From assembly GCA_016781105.1 (NCBI GenBank), contig JADDRA010000079.1, forward strand, positions 3,659 to 55,198: DNA of 51,540 nt, written 5' to 3'. A program made the position numbers and the translations under genes. Numbering within the stretch: position 1 is the first letter of the stretch; the number at the start of each line of letters is the position of its first letter. The notes under the pieces are model-generated. The model saw only the letters and a program-made list of their open reading frames with translations, had not been told where the DNA came from and did not search any database. This DNA comes from Actinomycetota bacterium. GTDB lineage: Bacteria; Actinomycetota; Acidimicrobiia; Acidimicrobiales; CADCSY01. This document shows positions 39,641 to 48,263 of this stretch, piece by piece.

Positions 39641-40441
39641 ATGCCCGACGAGGACCCCAAGGCTCGCGTCCTGCGCCGCCAGCTCCTCTGGCAGGGGTTG
39701 GTGGGGGCCGGGGTGCTGGCCGCCGGCCCCACCCTCTTCCGGTCGGTGCTGGCGGCCCCGCCCTCGGCGGGTGCGGTCGATCTGGGGCCGGCCCGGCTGA
39801 TCGCCGCCGTGCCCGCTCCCCCGGTGGTCACCCGCTCCCAGTGGGGCGCCGACGAGCGCCTGCGCCGGGGCAGCCCCGACTTCGCCCCCATCCGCCAGGT
39901 GATCGTGCATCACACGGTGACGGCCACCCAGGAGCCCGACCCGGCGGCGCGGGTCCGGGCCATCCACGCCTTCCACGTGCAGGGCAACGGCTGGTCCGAC
40001 ATCGGCTACAACTTCCTGGTCGACCAGGCCGGGCGGATCTACGAGGGCCGGGCCGGGGGGGCCGGGCCGCCCGGCGAGGACGGGGCCGGTCGTGGTGTCG
40101 TCGGCGCCCACGCCGAGGGGCACAACGCCGGCAGCGTGGGGGTGGCCATCCTCGGCACCTTCACCGAGGACGGGGTGACGCCCTCCGATGCCGCCCTCGA
40201 CGCGGTCGCCGCCGTCGCCGCCTGGAAGCTCGGGACCCGGGACATCGACCCGGTGGCCCCGGGTGCGCTCATCGGCCACCGCGACGTGGTGTCCACCGGC
40301 TGCCCCGGGGCCGGCTGCCAGCGCCGCCTCCCCGAGCTGCGCGACCGGGCCCGGGCCCGCATCGCCGGGGCCTCCTCCCAGCCTGAGGACGGCGGCCTGA
40401 TCGAGGAGGTGCTCGAGGCGGTGGGCGGCCTGCTCGGCTGA
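39641..40441 (+). CDS. PGRP/Ami_2 N-acetylmuramoyl-L-alanine amidase, exported
   Basis: A 266-aa zinc amidase cleaving the peptide from MurNAc in peptidoglycan. The N-terminus has a basic RRQ stretch and a hydrophobic segment ([19 protein letters not shown], about 15-33) ending near SVLAAP, so it is probably exported; the RRQLL context could be Tat-like. The PGRP core begins VVTRSQWGADERL, with Zn His in QVIVHHTVT, GWSDIGYNFLVDQAGRIYEG, VGAHAEGHNAGSVGVAILG and the late Zn His/Cys in IGHRDVVSTGCPG. It sits in opposite orientation between acpS and nnr. Confidence 0.9.
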   Translation: MPDEDPKARVLRRQLLWQGLVGAGVLAAGPTLFRSVLAAPPSAGAVDLGPARLIAAVPAPPVVTRSQWGADERLRRGSPDFAPIRQVIVHHTVTATQEPDPAARVRAIHAFHVQGNGWSDIGYNFLVDQAGRIYEGRAGGAGPPGEDGAGRGVVGAHAEGHNAGSVGVAILGTFTEDGVTPSDAALDAVAAVAAWKLGTRDIDPVAPGALIGHRDVVSTGCPGAGCQRRLPELRDRARARIAGASSQPEDGGLIEEVLEAVGGLLG

Positions 40442-40451
40442 CGAGCGCCGC

Positions 40452-40817
40452 TCAGAGGGCCACGGCGACGGCCTGAGCCAGCCCGGAGGTGTGGCTGAGG
40501 CTGAGGCGCCACTCGGCCACCCCGTGCTCGGCGGCCACCGCCGCCGCCCGTCCGTGGAGGCGCACCGTGGGGGCGCCCGACGCCGACCGGCACACCTCCA
40601 CGTCGCGCAGGGGGAAGCGGCCCAGGCCCACGCCCAGGGCCTTCATCACCGCCTCCTTGGCCGCAAAGCGGGCCGCCAGCCCCTCGACGGGGTTGTGGCG
40701 GCGCCCGACGTCGGCCCGCTCGGCCTCGTGGAAGAGCCGCTCGGCCAGGCCGGGGGTGCGGGCCAGGGCCCGGCGGAAGCGCTCGACCTCCACCAGGTCG
40801 GTCCCGATGCCGATCAG
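40452..40817 (-). CDS. acpS: Holo-[acyl-carrier-protein] synthase, probable CTG start
   Basis: A 121-aa phosphopantetheinyl transferase activating acyl carrier protein. The start is unusual: the family N-terminus (I)GIGTDLVEVERFRR, with the Mg-binding Asp7, is preceded only by CTG 40817. That codon overlaps the glmS stop as CTGA, exactly like the GTGA/ATGA junctions elsewhere in the window. The in-frame GTG codons downstream would delete the metal-binding Asp. The second metal residue Glu55 (FAAKEAVMKALG) and the C-terminal LSLSHTSGLAQAVAVA are present. It is translationally coupled to glmS. Confidence 0.92.
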   Translation of the reverse strand: MIGIGTDLVEVERFRRALARTPGLAERLFHEAERADVGRRHNPVEGLAARFAAKEAVMKALGVGLGRFPLRDVEVCRSASGAPTVRLHGRAAAVAAEHGVAEWRLSLSHTSGLAQAVAVAL

Positions 40818-43800
40818 CTCGCTCTCCAGTGCCGGGCCAGTACGTGGACGGGCTCGGTCAGCAGCTCCACGATGGGCACCTGGCCCAGCACCTCGTCGGC
40901 GAAGGCGGGCTCGGTCTCGGTGACGGCGTCGACCAGGGCGCCGTAGCGACCCTGGTAGCCCTCCAGCACCGCCCGGGCCACCTCGGGCGCCAGCCGCCCG
41001 GCGAAGCGGACGTGGAGCAGGACCAGGCCCGTCGTCCTGCTCTCCCGGCTCTCGGGGACGATCAGCACGGTCCGACCGTCGCTTGCCCCCACGGCGGCCG
41101 TCACCTCCCGCTGGGTGGCCACCCGGTGCTTGGTCCCCCGCAACTCGGGGGAGCGCTCGGCCCGGGAGACGAGCCCGGCCGCGATGCCCTGCTGGTCGAG
41201 CACGCCCAGCCGGGCCGTTCCCTCGGCCACGGTGCCGTCGATGCGGTAGCGGGTCGACCCCAGCACCTCCTCCACGGCCGGACCCAGGGCGGCCAGGGTG
41301 CGCAGGGCCCGGTAGCCGAGGCGCTCCCGGGCCCCGCCGGCGGCCAGCACGGCGCCCACCAGCGGGGCACCCAGGAGGGCGTCCTCCGAGCGGGAGATGC
41401 CCACGGTCACCGTCTTGGCCTGGTGCTTGATGGCGTCGACCGGTCGGGTCAGCGCCTCGATCCCCCGGGTCAGCGCGTTGGTCAGGTCCTCGACCACGAC
41501 GCTGGGCAGGCCGAGGCGCCCGTGGTCGGACTCGTAGGCCTCGAGGGGGGCGACCCCGGTGGCGTAGCGCAGCAGGGACGCCACCTCGACGGCGACCGAC
41601 GCGTCGAGGCACCCGTCCAGCGCGCCGGAGCGCAGGGCGGCGTGGATGGTCGCCGCCGCCGGGCGCAGCGCCGGCGCCAGCCGCTCGAGCAGCCCGGCGC
41701 CGTCGGGCTCGGCCAGCACGTCCTCGACCGCGGCCCGGGCCTGGCGCAGGAGCCGGGCCTGGGCGTCGATGGCCAGGGCCGCCTCGTAGCCGAAGAGGTG
41801 CCCGGCCATGGCCGACAGCACGAAGGCCAGAGCGGGGTGCACGGCCGGCACCGGCAGCGTGGCCAGGGCGCCGACCAGCTCCTGGCCCTCGGTGGCCACC
41901 ACCACCGGCGCGGCCCGGTGGGCCCGGTAGATCGCCACCTCCTTGGCCACGTCGTCGGCGTTGGGTCCCTCCAGACCCGCCGCGCACACCAGCACCAGCG
42001 GCTCGGAGGACAGGTCGATGTGCTTCTTGTCCTCGGTGGCGTCGCAGGCGATCGACTTGTAGCACAGCTCCGACAGCTTGATCCGCACCTCCTCGGCGGC
42101 GATGCGGTTGACGCCGTTGCCCACCACCGCCCAGGACCGGCGGGAGGGGGCGTGGACCCGGGCCGCCTCGGCGATGCGCTCCCGCCCGGCCAGCACCTCG
42201 GCCATGGCGGCGGGGAGGTCACCCAGCCCGGCCAGCACCGCCGCGGCCCGGTCCCGGTCGGCGCAGCCCAGGGCGTCGGCGATGCCCTCGGCCAGCAGGA
42301 AGCCGGCCGCCACCTGGGCGTAGAACGCCTTGGTCGAGGCCACGCTCATCTCCACGTCCCGCCCGTCGGAGGTGAACAGCACCCCGTCGGCCTTCTCCAC
42401 CAGGTCGCTGTTGCGCCGGTTGACGATGGCCACCACCGCCGCGCCCCGGGCCCGGACCAGGTCGACGGTGCGGTTGGTGTCGGTGGTGGTCCCCGACTGG
42501 CTGACGGGGATGACCAGCGTGTCGGACATGTCGTCGTCGAGGCCGAAGCCCGACAGCTCGGTGGCCAGGGCGGACTCGACCCGCAGCGGGGAGCGGGCAC
42601 ACGCGGCGGCCACCGCGCTGGCCACGCTCTGGGCGGCGACGGCCGCCGTCCCCTGGCCGATGACCAGCACCCGGGCGAGGGAGCCGTCACCCAGCGCCTT
42701 GCGCAGCGGCTCGGGCAGGACGTCGTCGTCGAGGGTGACGCAGGGCCGTCCCTCACGGGTGCCGATGCGCCCACGCAGGGTCCGGGCCAGCGACCGGGGC
42801 GCCTCGGACAGCTCCTTGAGCAGGTAGTGGGGGAAGTGGCCGCGGTCGATGTCGCGGGTGGTGATCTCGGCCACCGCCACGTCGCCGTCGCCCACCGGCA
42901 GGGGCGTGCCGTCGTAGGACCAGCGCCGGACCCCCTCGAGGCCCTCGGCAGCAGGGTCGACCACGACCACCTGCCCCCGGGCCCCGGCCGGCCCGTGGGC
43001 GCTCTCCCCGTCGATGCGCAGGTAGCGGCGGGTCTCGCCCACCACGCCGTACGGCTCGCTGGCCACGACGTAGGTATCCTCGGCCAGGCCCACGTAGAGC
43101 GCCTGGCCGCTCCCCCGCACGGCCAGGGCCAGGCACCCGGGGGTGGCGCCCAGGCTGGCCGCCACCGCCATGGAGCCCTCCAGGCCGGCGACGGCTCGGC
43201 GGAAGGCCTCTGCCGGGGTCGAGCCGGCGGCCACCTCGCGGGACACGAGGGCGGGTACCACCTTGGAGTCGCAGGAGATCTCCACCGGGATGCGAAGGTC
43301 CCGCTGGCGCCGCAGCTCGAGGTGGTTGTCGACGTCGCCGTTGACGGCCACGGCGACGTAGGGCCTGCTGGAGGGCGCGCCGTCCTCTCCCTCCTCCTCC
43401 TGGTCGAGGGGGTGGGCGTTGGCCTGGGAGACGGTGCCGACGCTGGCCCAGCGGGTGTGGCCGAGCACGCTCACCCTGGCCGTGGGCGCGGCCAGCGCCC
43501 GGTGGAGGAGGTCGTCGCCGCGCACCTCCTGGCGCAGCGCCCGGGTGTTGTCGCCCAGCTCACCGATCTCGGCCGCGGCCTTGTACACCAGGGCCAGGCG
43601 CCCGCCCGGGGTGCGCACCGCCCCCGAGGTGAACAGCGGGTCACGCCGGGCCTCCAGGGCGGCGGCGAGCTCGGGATCGGAGAGGTCCAGGCCGTGCCCG
43701 TCGACCAGCAGGTGGAGCCCGGCCGAGTCCCGCCCGCGGACCTCGAGGCGGTCGAGGGCCGACAGGGCGACCTCCACGGCTAGGAAGGCCCCTACCGCGG

Positions 43801-44245
43801 CCCGTCCCGGGTCGGGGCCGGCGAGGTCGGCCACCGCCCGAGCCGCGCCCAGGCGGTCGCGCCCGAGCGCCCAGGACGCATCCTTCAGCCGGACCAGGGC
43901 GACGTTGTGGGCCTCCAGGGCCCGGCCCGACAGCTCTGCGGCCCGGAGGTCGAGCTCGCCGTCGAGGCGACGGAGGGTGGCTTCGGTGCGCTCGGCCACT
44001 GCGTGGATCTCCTCGGCCACCGCCGGATGGTCGAGCAGGAACTGCACGCCCGGGGCGCCCCGCAGCGCCGCATCGAGTGACTCCAGCGGGGCAGCGGCAG
44101 CCACCATCGCCGCCGTGGTGGACGCACCCTCGTCACCGGTGGCGGCCAGGGCGGCGTCGACCTCGGCGAGCAGGGCGCGCACCTCGGCGGCTCCCGGCGG
44201 CACGCGCTCGGACGGCCGGCCGACGACGGCGATGATCCCGCACAT
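40814..44245 (-). CDS. glmS: Large GlmS-type glutamine:fructose-6-phosphate aminotransferase homologue
   Basis: A 1143-aa protein, nearly twice the usual 600-620 aa. ATG 44245 gives MCGIIAVVG with nucleophile Cys2; the longer frame from 44296 would bury it. The glutaminase continues with RGRDSAG, but only at about 170-176 instead of near 30, so about 140 residues are inserted. GHTRWASVG, NAHPL and NGDVDNHLEL follow. Two SIS domains: VLVIGQGTAAVAAQSVA with VSQSGTTTDTNR, and WAVVGNGVNRIAAEEVRIKL with YKSIACDATEDKKHIDLSSE. About 350 extra residues follow. Position between glmM and acpS supports UDP-GlcNAc synthesis, but another SIS substrate is possible. TAGCCT lies 7 nt before the ATG. Confidence 0.8.
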   Translation of the reverse strand: MCGIIAVVGRPSERVPPGAAEVRALLAEVDAALAATGDEGASTTAAMVAAAAPLESLDAALRGAPGVQFLLDHPAVAEEIHAVAERTEATLRRLDGELDLRAAELSGRALEAHNVALVRLKDASWALGRDRLGAARAVADLAGPDPGRAAVGAFLAVEVALSALDRLEVRGRDSAGLHLLVDGHGLDLSDPELAAALEARRDPLFTSGAVRTPGGRLALVYKAAAEIGELGDNTRALRQEVRGDDLLHRALAAPTARVSVLGHTRWASVGTVSQANAHPLDQEEEGEDGAPSSRPYVAVAVNGDVDNHLELRRQRDLRIPVEISCDSKVVPALVSREVAAGSTPAEAFRRAVAGLEGSMAVAASLGATPGCLALAVRGSGQALYVGLAEDTYVVASEPYGVVGETRRYLRIDGESAHGPAGARGQVVVVDPAAEGLEGVRRWSYDGTPLPVGDGDVAVAEITTRDIDRGHFPHYLLKELSEAPRSLARTLRGRIGTREGRPCVTLDDDVLPEPLRKALGDGSLARVLVIGQGTAAVAAQSVASAVAAACARSPLRVESALATELSGFGLDDDMSDTLVIPVSQSGTTTDTNRTVDLVRARGAAVVAIVNRRNSDLVEKADGVLFTSDGRDVEMSVASTKAFYAQVAAGFLLAEGIADALGCADRDRAAAVLAGLGDLPAAMAEVLAGRERIAEAARVHAPSRRSWAVVGNGVNRIAAEEVRIKLSELCYKSIACDATEDKKHIDLSSEPLVLVCAAGLEGPNADDVAKEVAIYRAHRAAPVVVATEGQELVGALATLPVPAVHPALAFVLSAMAGHLFGYEAALAIDAQARLLRQARAAVEDVLAEPDGAGLLERLAPALRPAAATIHAALRSGALDGCLDASVAVEVASLLRYATGVAPLEAYESDHGRLGLPSVVVEDLTNALTRGIEALTRPVDAIKHQAKTVTVGISRSEDALLGAPLVGAVLAAGGARERLGYRALRTLAALGPAVEEVLGSTRYRIDGTVAEGTARLGVLDQQGIAAGLVSRAERSPELRGTKHRVATQREVTAAVGASDGRTVLIVPESRESRTTGLVLLHVRFAGRLAPEVARAVLEGYQGRYGALVDAVTETEPAFADEVLGQVPIVELLTEPVHVLARHWRAS

Positions 44246-44252
44246 CGCCGCG

Positions 44253-44258
44253 AGGCTA
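44253..44258 (-). promoter_or_regulatory. -10 hexamer TAGCCT for glmS
   Basis: Minus-strand TAGCCT with a 7-nt gap to ATG 44245, within the 59-nt gap after glmM; leaderless arrangement. Confidence 0.5.
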
Positions 44259-44304
44259 GTGGTGGCCCCGGCCCGGCTTCCCCTTCGCCCGGGCACGCAC
44301 CCGC

Positions 44305-45690
44305 TCAGCGAGCCTGATCGAGGGATCCCGACGCGGCCATCACGGCGGCGGCCAGACGATCGGCCTCCCGCTCGGCCGACTCGACCGTTGGTGCCTCCAC
44401 CATGATCCGCACCACCGGCTCGGTGCCGCTGGCCCGCACGACCACCCGGCCGCGGTCGCCCAGCTCAGCCTGCACCTGGCTGACCTCGGGTGCCACCCGC
44501 TCGGCGAGGCCGGCGGCCACGCCGGCCACCGGCACCGCCCGCAGCACCTGGGGCAGCCGGGTCATGGCTGACCCCGCCAGCTCCGCCAGCGGAGTGCGAC
44601 GGCGGGCCACGACGCCGGCCAGCACCAGGCCGGTGAGCAGCCCGTCACCGGTGGTGGCCAGGTCGTGGAGGATGACGTGCCCCGACTGCTCCCCGCCGAG
44701 CGACCACCCGCCCCGGTCGAGCGCGGCCAGCACGTGGCGGTCGCCCACGGGCGTCTCCACCACCTCGATCCCCTGCGCCGACATGGCCCGGCGCAGCCCG
44801 AGGTTGGCCATGACCGTGACCACCACCGTGTCGCCCCGCAGGCAACCTCGCTCCTGGAGGTCGATGGCCAGCACGGCAATGATCTGGTCGCCGTCGACGA
44901 GCAGGCCCCGGTGATCCACGGCGATGACCCGGTCGGCGTCCCCGTCGAGGGCCAACCCGAGGTCGGCGCCGGTGTCGACCACCGCCCGGCACAGCGCTTC
45001 GGGGTGCGTGGAGCCGCAACCGGCGTTGATGTTGCGACCGTCGGGATCGGCGTGGAGGACCTGCACCTCGGCCCCGGCCCGGCGCAGCACCTCGGGGCCG
45101 ACGCCGGAGGCGGCCCCGTGGGCGGCGTCGAGCACCACCGCCAGCCCGTCGAGGCGGCGATCCTCCAGGCACGCCAGGAGATGCTCGACGTAGGCCGGTC
45201 CGGCGTCGCCACGGTCGGCGACCGGCCCGGGGGCTGGACCCGGCTGCCCGGCGGCAGCGAGGGGGGCGGCCCCGACCGCGGTGGCCACGCGCCGGTCGAG
45301 CTCGGCCTGGAGGCGGGCCTCGGCGCCGTCGGGCAGCTTGCGCCCCCCGGGCCCGAAGAACTTGATCCCGTTGTCGGAGAACACGTTGTGGGAGGCCGAG
45401 ATCACCGCTGCGGGCACCTCCTCGGTGGCCGAGACCCAGGCCACCCCGGGGGTGGGCAGGATCCCGAGGCGCTCCACCGCCACCCCTTCGGCAGCCAGTC
45501 CGGCGGCCAGCGCCGACTCGACGAAGGGGCCGGAGCGACGGGTGTCGCGCCCCACGACCATGCGGGCGTCCGGCCCCGGGGCCAGGACCACGGCTGCGGC
45601 CCGTCCGAGGGCGACGACGAGCTCGGGGCCCAGTTCGGTCTCGGCGCCCCGGATGCCGTCGGTGCCGAAGCGCAGGCGAGCTTCGCTCAC
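44305..45690 (-). CDS. glmM: Phosphoglucosamine mutase
   Basis: A 461-aa enzyme converting GlcN-6-P to GlcN-1-P for UDP-GlcNAc. Motifs: RLRFGTDGIRGAETELGPEL at the start, VVGRDTRRSG, the phosphoserine loop AVISASHNVFSDNGIKFFG (Ser100), Mg-binding LALDGDADRVIAVD, GGEQSGHVI and VVRASGTEPVVRIMVEA. GTG 45690 is chosen because the family N-terminus follows directly. The first codons lie inside a palindromic repeat unit shared with the adjacent intergenic array, an unusual situation. Confidence 0.95.
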   Translation of the reverse strand: MSEARLRFGTDGIRGAETELGPELVVALGRAAAVVLAPGPDARMVVGRDTRRSGPFVESALAAGLAAEGVAVERLGILPTPGVAWVSATEEVPAAVISASHNVFSDNGIKFFGPGGRKLPDGAEARLQAELDRRVATAVGAAPLAAAGQPGPAPGPVADRGDAGPAYVEHLLACLEDRRLDGLAVVLDAAHGAASGVGPEVLRRAGAEVQVLHADPDGRNINAGCGSTHPEALCRAVVDTGADLGLALDGDADRVIAVDHRGLLVDGDQIIAVLAIDLQERGCLRGDTVVVTVMANLGLRRAMSAQGIEVVETPVGDRHVLAALDRGGWSLGGEQSGHVILHDLATTGDGLLTGLVLAGVVARRRTPLAELAGSAMTRLPQVLRAVPVAGVAAGLAERVAPEVSQVQAELGDRGRVVVRASGTEPVVRIMVEAPTVESAEREADRLAAAVMAASGSLDQAR

Positions 45691-45816
45691 CTCAGGCGAG
45701 CTGCGCTCGCCGCCAAGGGCAGGCTCGCTTCGCTCGCCGGAAACGGCAGGGTGCCGCCTTCGGCGGCGCTCATCTCCGTTCCGACGGTGCAGGCTCGCTG
45801 CGCTCGCCGCACCGTC
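45673..45816. repeat. Cluster of GC-rich palindromic repeats between rpsI and glmM
   Basis: Related units occur at 45673-45691, 45694-45711, 45721-45738 and 45791-45808. Their core is AGGCGAGCTKCGCTCRCC or AGGCTCGCTKCGCTCGCC, each self-complementary around TTC or TGC. A GCCGCC-TTC-GGCGGC hairpin lies at 45754-45768. The last unit is enclosed by GACGGTGC (45783-45790) and GCACCGTC (45809-45816). Probable role: terminator or mRNA-stabilising array after rpsI. The first unit overlaps the glmM start codon. Confidence 0.75.
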
Positions 45817-45818
45817 GG

Positions 45819-46214
45819 TCAGCGCTTCGAGTACTGGGGGGCTTTGCGGGCCTTCTTCAGGCCGTACTTCTTGCTCTCCTTCTCGCGGGCGTCGCGCAGC
45901 AAGAAGCCGGCCCGCTTGAGCTCGGCCCGCAGGTCGGAATCGAGGCTGATCAGGGCCCGGGCCACCCCCAGGCGCATGGCCCCGGCCTGGCCGGTCGTCC
46001 CGCCCCCGTCCATGGTGCACTCGATGTCGTAGGCGCCCTCGGTGTTGGTCAACCGGAGCGGCTCGGTCACCACCATGCGCTGGCTCTCCGAGGGGAAGTA
46101 GTCGTCGAGGGAGCGGTGGTTGACCGTGATGGCGCCCTCACCGTGGCGCAGGCGGACCCGAGCCACGGCCTGCTTGCGGCGTCCCGTCGTCTGGACCAGC
46201 GGCTTGTCGGCCAC
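45819..46214 (-). CDS. rpsI: 30S ribosomal protein S9 (uS9)
   Basis: A 131-aa small-subunit protein whose C-terminal tail reaches the P site. GTG 46214 has a GGAGGCAAC site. Motifs: [43 protein letters not shown] and the typical basic end RKAPQYSKR. 8 nt downstream of rplM, the universal rplM-rpsI pair. Confidence 0.97.
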   Translation of the reverse strand: MADKPLVQTTGRRKQAVARVRLRHGEGAITVNHRSLDDYFPSESQRMVVTEPLRLTNTEGAYDIECTMDGGGTTGQAGAMRLGVARALISLDSDLRAELKRAGFLLRDAREKESKKYGLKKARKAPQYSKR

Positions 46215-46222
46215 GTTGCCTC

Positions 46223-46696
46223 CTAGCTCGCGCCCTGGCCGGGACCGCTCTGGTCCCGGCGGGCGGACGGGAGGTCCCATGCGACCGGCTGCTGGGCGGC
46301 GTGGGGGTGGGTGGGACCGGCGTAGACCTTCAGCTTGCGCAACGTGGCCCGCCCGAGCCGGTTCTTGGGCAGCATCCCCCGCACCGCTCGGCGCACCGCC
46401 TCCTCCGGCCGGGTCCGCAGGTCGTCGGCGTAGCGCGTGGCCCGCAGCCCTCCCGGGTAGCCGCTGTGGCGGTAGACGATCTTCTTGTCGGCCTTGTCGG
46501 CGGTCAGCACCACCTTGGCCGCGTTGACCACGATGACGTGATCACCGGTGTCGAGGTGGGGGGCGAAGGTCGCCTTGTGCTTGCCCCGCAGCACCCGGGC
46601 CACCTCGCTGGCCAGGCGGCCGAGGACCAAACCGTCGGCGTCGACCACGTGCCAGGCGCGGGTGAGGTCGGATTTCGCAGGGGAGAACGTGCGCAC
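46223..46696 (-). CDS. rplM: 50S ribosomal protein L13 (uL13)
   Basis: A 157-aa large-subunit assembly protein. Motifs: [66 protein letters not shown] and [17 protein letters not shown] 46696 with a GAGAAGG site. A TAAGCT -10 about 42 nt upstream gives this pair its own promoter, separate from the infA-rplQ cluster. Confidence 0.97.
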   Translation of the reverse strand: MRTFSPAKSDLTRAWHVVDADGLVLGRLASEVARVLRGKHKATFAPHLDTGDHVIVVNAAKVVLTADKADKKIVYRHSGYPGGLRATRYADDLRTRPEEAVRRAVRGMLPKNRLGRATLRKLKVYAGPTHPHAAQQPVAWDLPSARRDQSGPGQGAS

Positions 46697-46737
46697 GGAA
46701 CCTTCTCGAGTTCGGCCGGCTTGCTCGGGAACGTGCC

Positions 46738-46743
46738 AGCTTA
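46738..46743 (-). promoter_or_regulatory. -10 hexamer TAAGCT upstream of rplM
   Basis: Minus-strand TAAGCT about 42 nt before the rplM start, with a Shine-Dalgarno leader between, in contrast to the leaderless genes nearby. Confidence 0.4.
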
Positions 46744-46774
46744 GGGTCGACGCTCCGCCGGCGACAACCGCCGG

Positions 46775-47386
46775 TCAGGGACGCCCGTCTCGACCCTCCC
46801 GGGACGCCGCCGGGGGCGGCCCGGTGGGGGGCGAGGCCGGCATGCCGGGGCGGGCGCCGAGGGCCGGAGGGACGTCGCTCGTGCTGTTCGCCGGGCTGGG
46901 ACCGGCCGGGGGTGGGGAGGACGAGGGCACGCGCTGCAGCTCTCGGGAAGCCCAGAGGGCCCCCGTGCCGGCCACCAGCACGAGAGCGAGGTCGCGCACG
47001 ATCGTGCCCGGACCGACCAGGGTCGGCACCTGGACGCCGGGATCGGCGACCAGCCCGAGATCGGCCACCAGGCGTAGGAGGAGCAGGAAGGTCGAGGCTG
47101 CCCCGACCGCGGTCGCACCCAGCACCACGCTCCTCGTGGCCTGGAGGTGCGGTGCGGCCCCACCGGGCTCGACCAGGCGGGCCAGGAGCACGGCCAGGGG
47201 GACCAGCACCAGCACGCCGAGGTCGAGGAGCTGGGTGCCGAGCTGGATCCGGGCCAGGAGGCCGAGCCGGACCTGCGAGGCGGCGCCCGGAAGGGCGAGC
47301 ATGTCGATCACCGCCGCGAGCAGCACCAGGGCGGTCGCGCCCACCAGGGCCAGGGCCAGGACCAGCCGGGGTGGTGCCTCGGTCAT
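46775..47386 (-). CDS. Hypothetical four-helix membrane protein
   Basis: A 203-aa protein with hydrophobic segments at about 8-30 (LVLALALVGATALVLLAAVI), 52-70 (QLLDLGVLVLVPLAVLLA), 84-108 (SVVLGATAVGAASTFLLLL) and 127-145 (IVRDLALVLVAGTGALW), then a Pro/Ser/Gly-rich C-terminal tail (about 150-203) that looks disordered. No family is recognised. ATG 47386 overlaps the truA stop by 4 nt (ATGA), so it is co-translated with truA, an odd partner inside a ribosomal-protein region. Confidence 0.7.
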   Translation of the reverse strand: MTEAPPRLVLALALVGATALVLLAAVIDMLALPGAASQVRLGLLARIQLGTQLLDLGVLVLVPLAVLLARLVEPGGAAPHLQATRSVVLGATAVGAASTFLLLLRLVADLGLVADPGVQVPTLVGPGTIVRDLALVLVAGTGALWASRELQRVPSSSPPPAGPSPANSTSDVPPALGARPGMPASPPTGPPPAASREGRDGRP

Positions 47387-48180
47387 CCCGGGTCAGCTTC
47401 GCGCGCTGCCCGTGCCCGCGCCGCCGGCCCGTAGTCGACCCCCCACAGGCACAAGCCGTGGGGCGGGGCCAGCTGGCCGGCGCGGGACCGATCGCCCGAG
47501 GCGACCACCGCCCGCAGCTCACCCGCCCGCCGCCGCCCGGTCCCGGCCTCGACCAGGGTGCCCACCACGCTGCGCACCATCTGGTGGCAGAACGAGGAGG
47601 CCTCGATGTCGAAGCGCAGGATCCCCTCCCCCAGGTCGTGCCAGCGGGCGTCGAGCACCCGGCGCACCAACGAGGGCGGGCCCTGGCCCGGTCCCGGCCG
47701 GGGGCGGCGGCAGAAGGCGGCGAAGTCGTGCTCGCCGATCAGGGGGTCGCAGGCCAGACGCAGGGCGGCCAGGTCGAGGGGGGCGCCGATCCACCAGGCG
47801 GTGGGGGCCAGGAACGGGTCGGGCACGGGCCGGTTCACGATGGTGTAGCGGTAGCAACGGGCCCGGGCCGACCGGCGGGCGTCGAAGCCCTCGGCGGCCA
47901 CCTCGGCCTCGCGCACCACGATGCGGGGACCGCACTGGCGGTTGACGCCGCGCTGGAGCGCCACCAGGTCGACGTCGAGGCGCGGGGTGTCGAAGCTGAC
48001 CACCTGGCCCCAGGCGTGCACCCCGGCGTCGGTGCGACCCGCGCAGGTCAGGACCACCGGGTGGCCGAGCACCCGCCCCAGAGCGCCGGCCAGCGTCCCG
48101 CCCACCGTCTCCACGCCGGGGTTGGGGGCGAAACCGGAGAACCCCGCCCCGTGGTAGGCGATGGTCAGGCGCAGCCGCAC
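47383..48180 (-). CDS. truA: tRNA pseudouridine(38-40) synthase
   Basis: A 265-aa enzyme isomerising U38-U40 in the anticodon arm. GTG 48180 gives VRLRLTIAYHGAGFSGFAPN, the family start. Catalytic Asp in LTCAGRTDAGVHAWGQVVSF; then FDARRSARARCYRYTI, GEHDFAAFC, FDIEASSFCHQMVRSVVGTL and VEAGTGRRRAGEL. It follows rplQ, the common actinobacterial order, but the two are separated by a strong inverted repeat. Confidence 0.96.
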   Translation of the reverse strand: MRLRLTIAYHGAGFSGFAPNPGVETVGGTLAGALGRVLGHPVVLTCAGRTDAGVHAWGQVVSFDTPRLDVDLVALQRGVNRQCGPRIVVREAEVAAEGFDARRSARARCYRYTIVNRPVPDPFLAPTAWWIGAPLDLAALRLACDPLIGEHDFAAFCRRPRPGPGQGPPSLVRRVLDARWHDLGEGILRFDIEASSFCHQMVRSVVGTLVEAGTGRRRAGELRAVVASGDRSRAGQLAPPHGLCLWGVDYGPAARARAAREADPG

Positions 48181-48204
48181 CCGAGAGATCCCTCCTCCCG
48201 TTCC

Positions 48205-48255
48205 CGTTCTTTGTCGCCTTGCGAACCCAGGGGGTACGGAAAGCGACAAAGAACG
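48205..48255. terminator. Long inverted repeat between rplQ and truA
   Basis: CGTTCTTTGTCG (48205-48216) is exactly complementary to CGACAAAGAACG (48244-48255), extended to 15 of 16 pairs (48205-48220 with 48240-48255), with a 19-nt loop. It is notably AT-richer than its surroundings and lies just after the rplQ stop on the minus strand: probable terminator of the ribosomal cluster. Confidence 0.6.
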
Positions 48256-48263
48256 AGGGACTC

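Noticed and set aside
40829-43783. 984-aa plus-strand open frame
   Set aside because: Gly/His/Leu/Val-biased antisense shadow of the glmS gene, a normal result of high GC content; no domain similarity.
45673-45816. CRISPR or transposon end
   Set aside because: Units are short palindromes with irregular spacing and no transposase or cas gene nearby.
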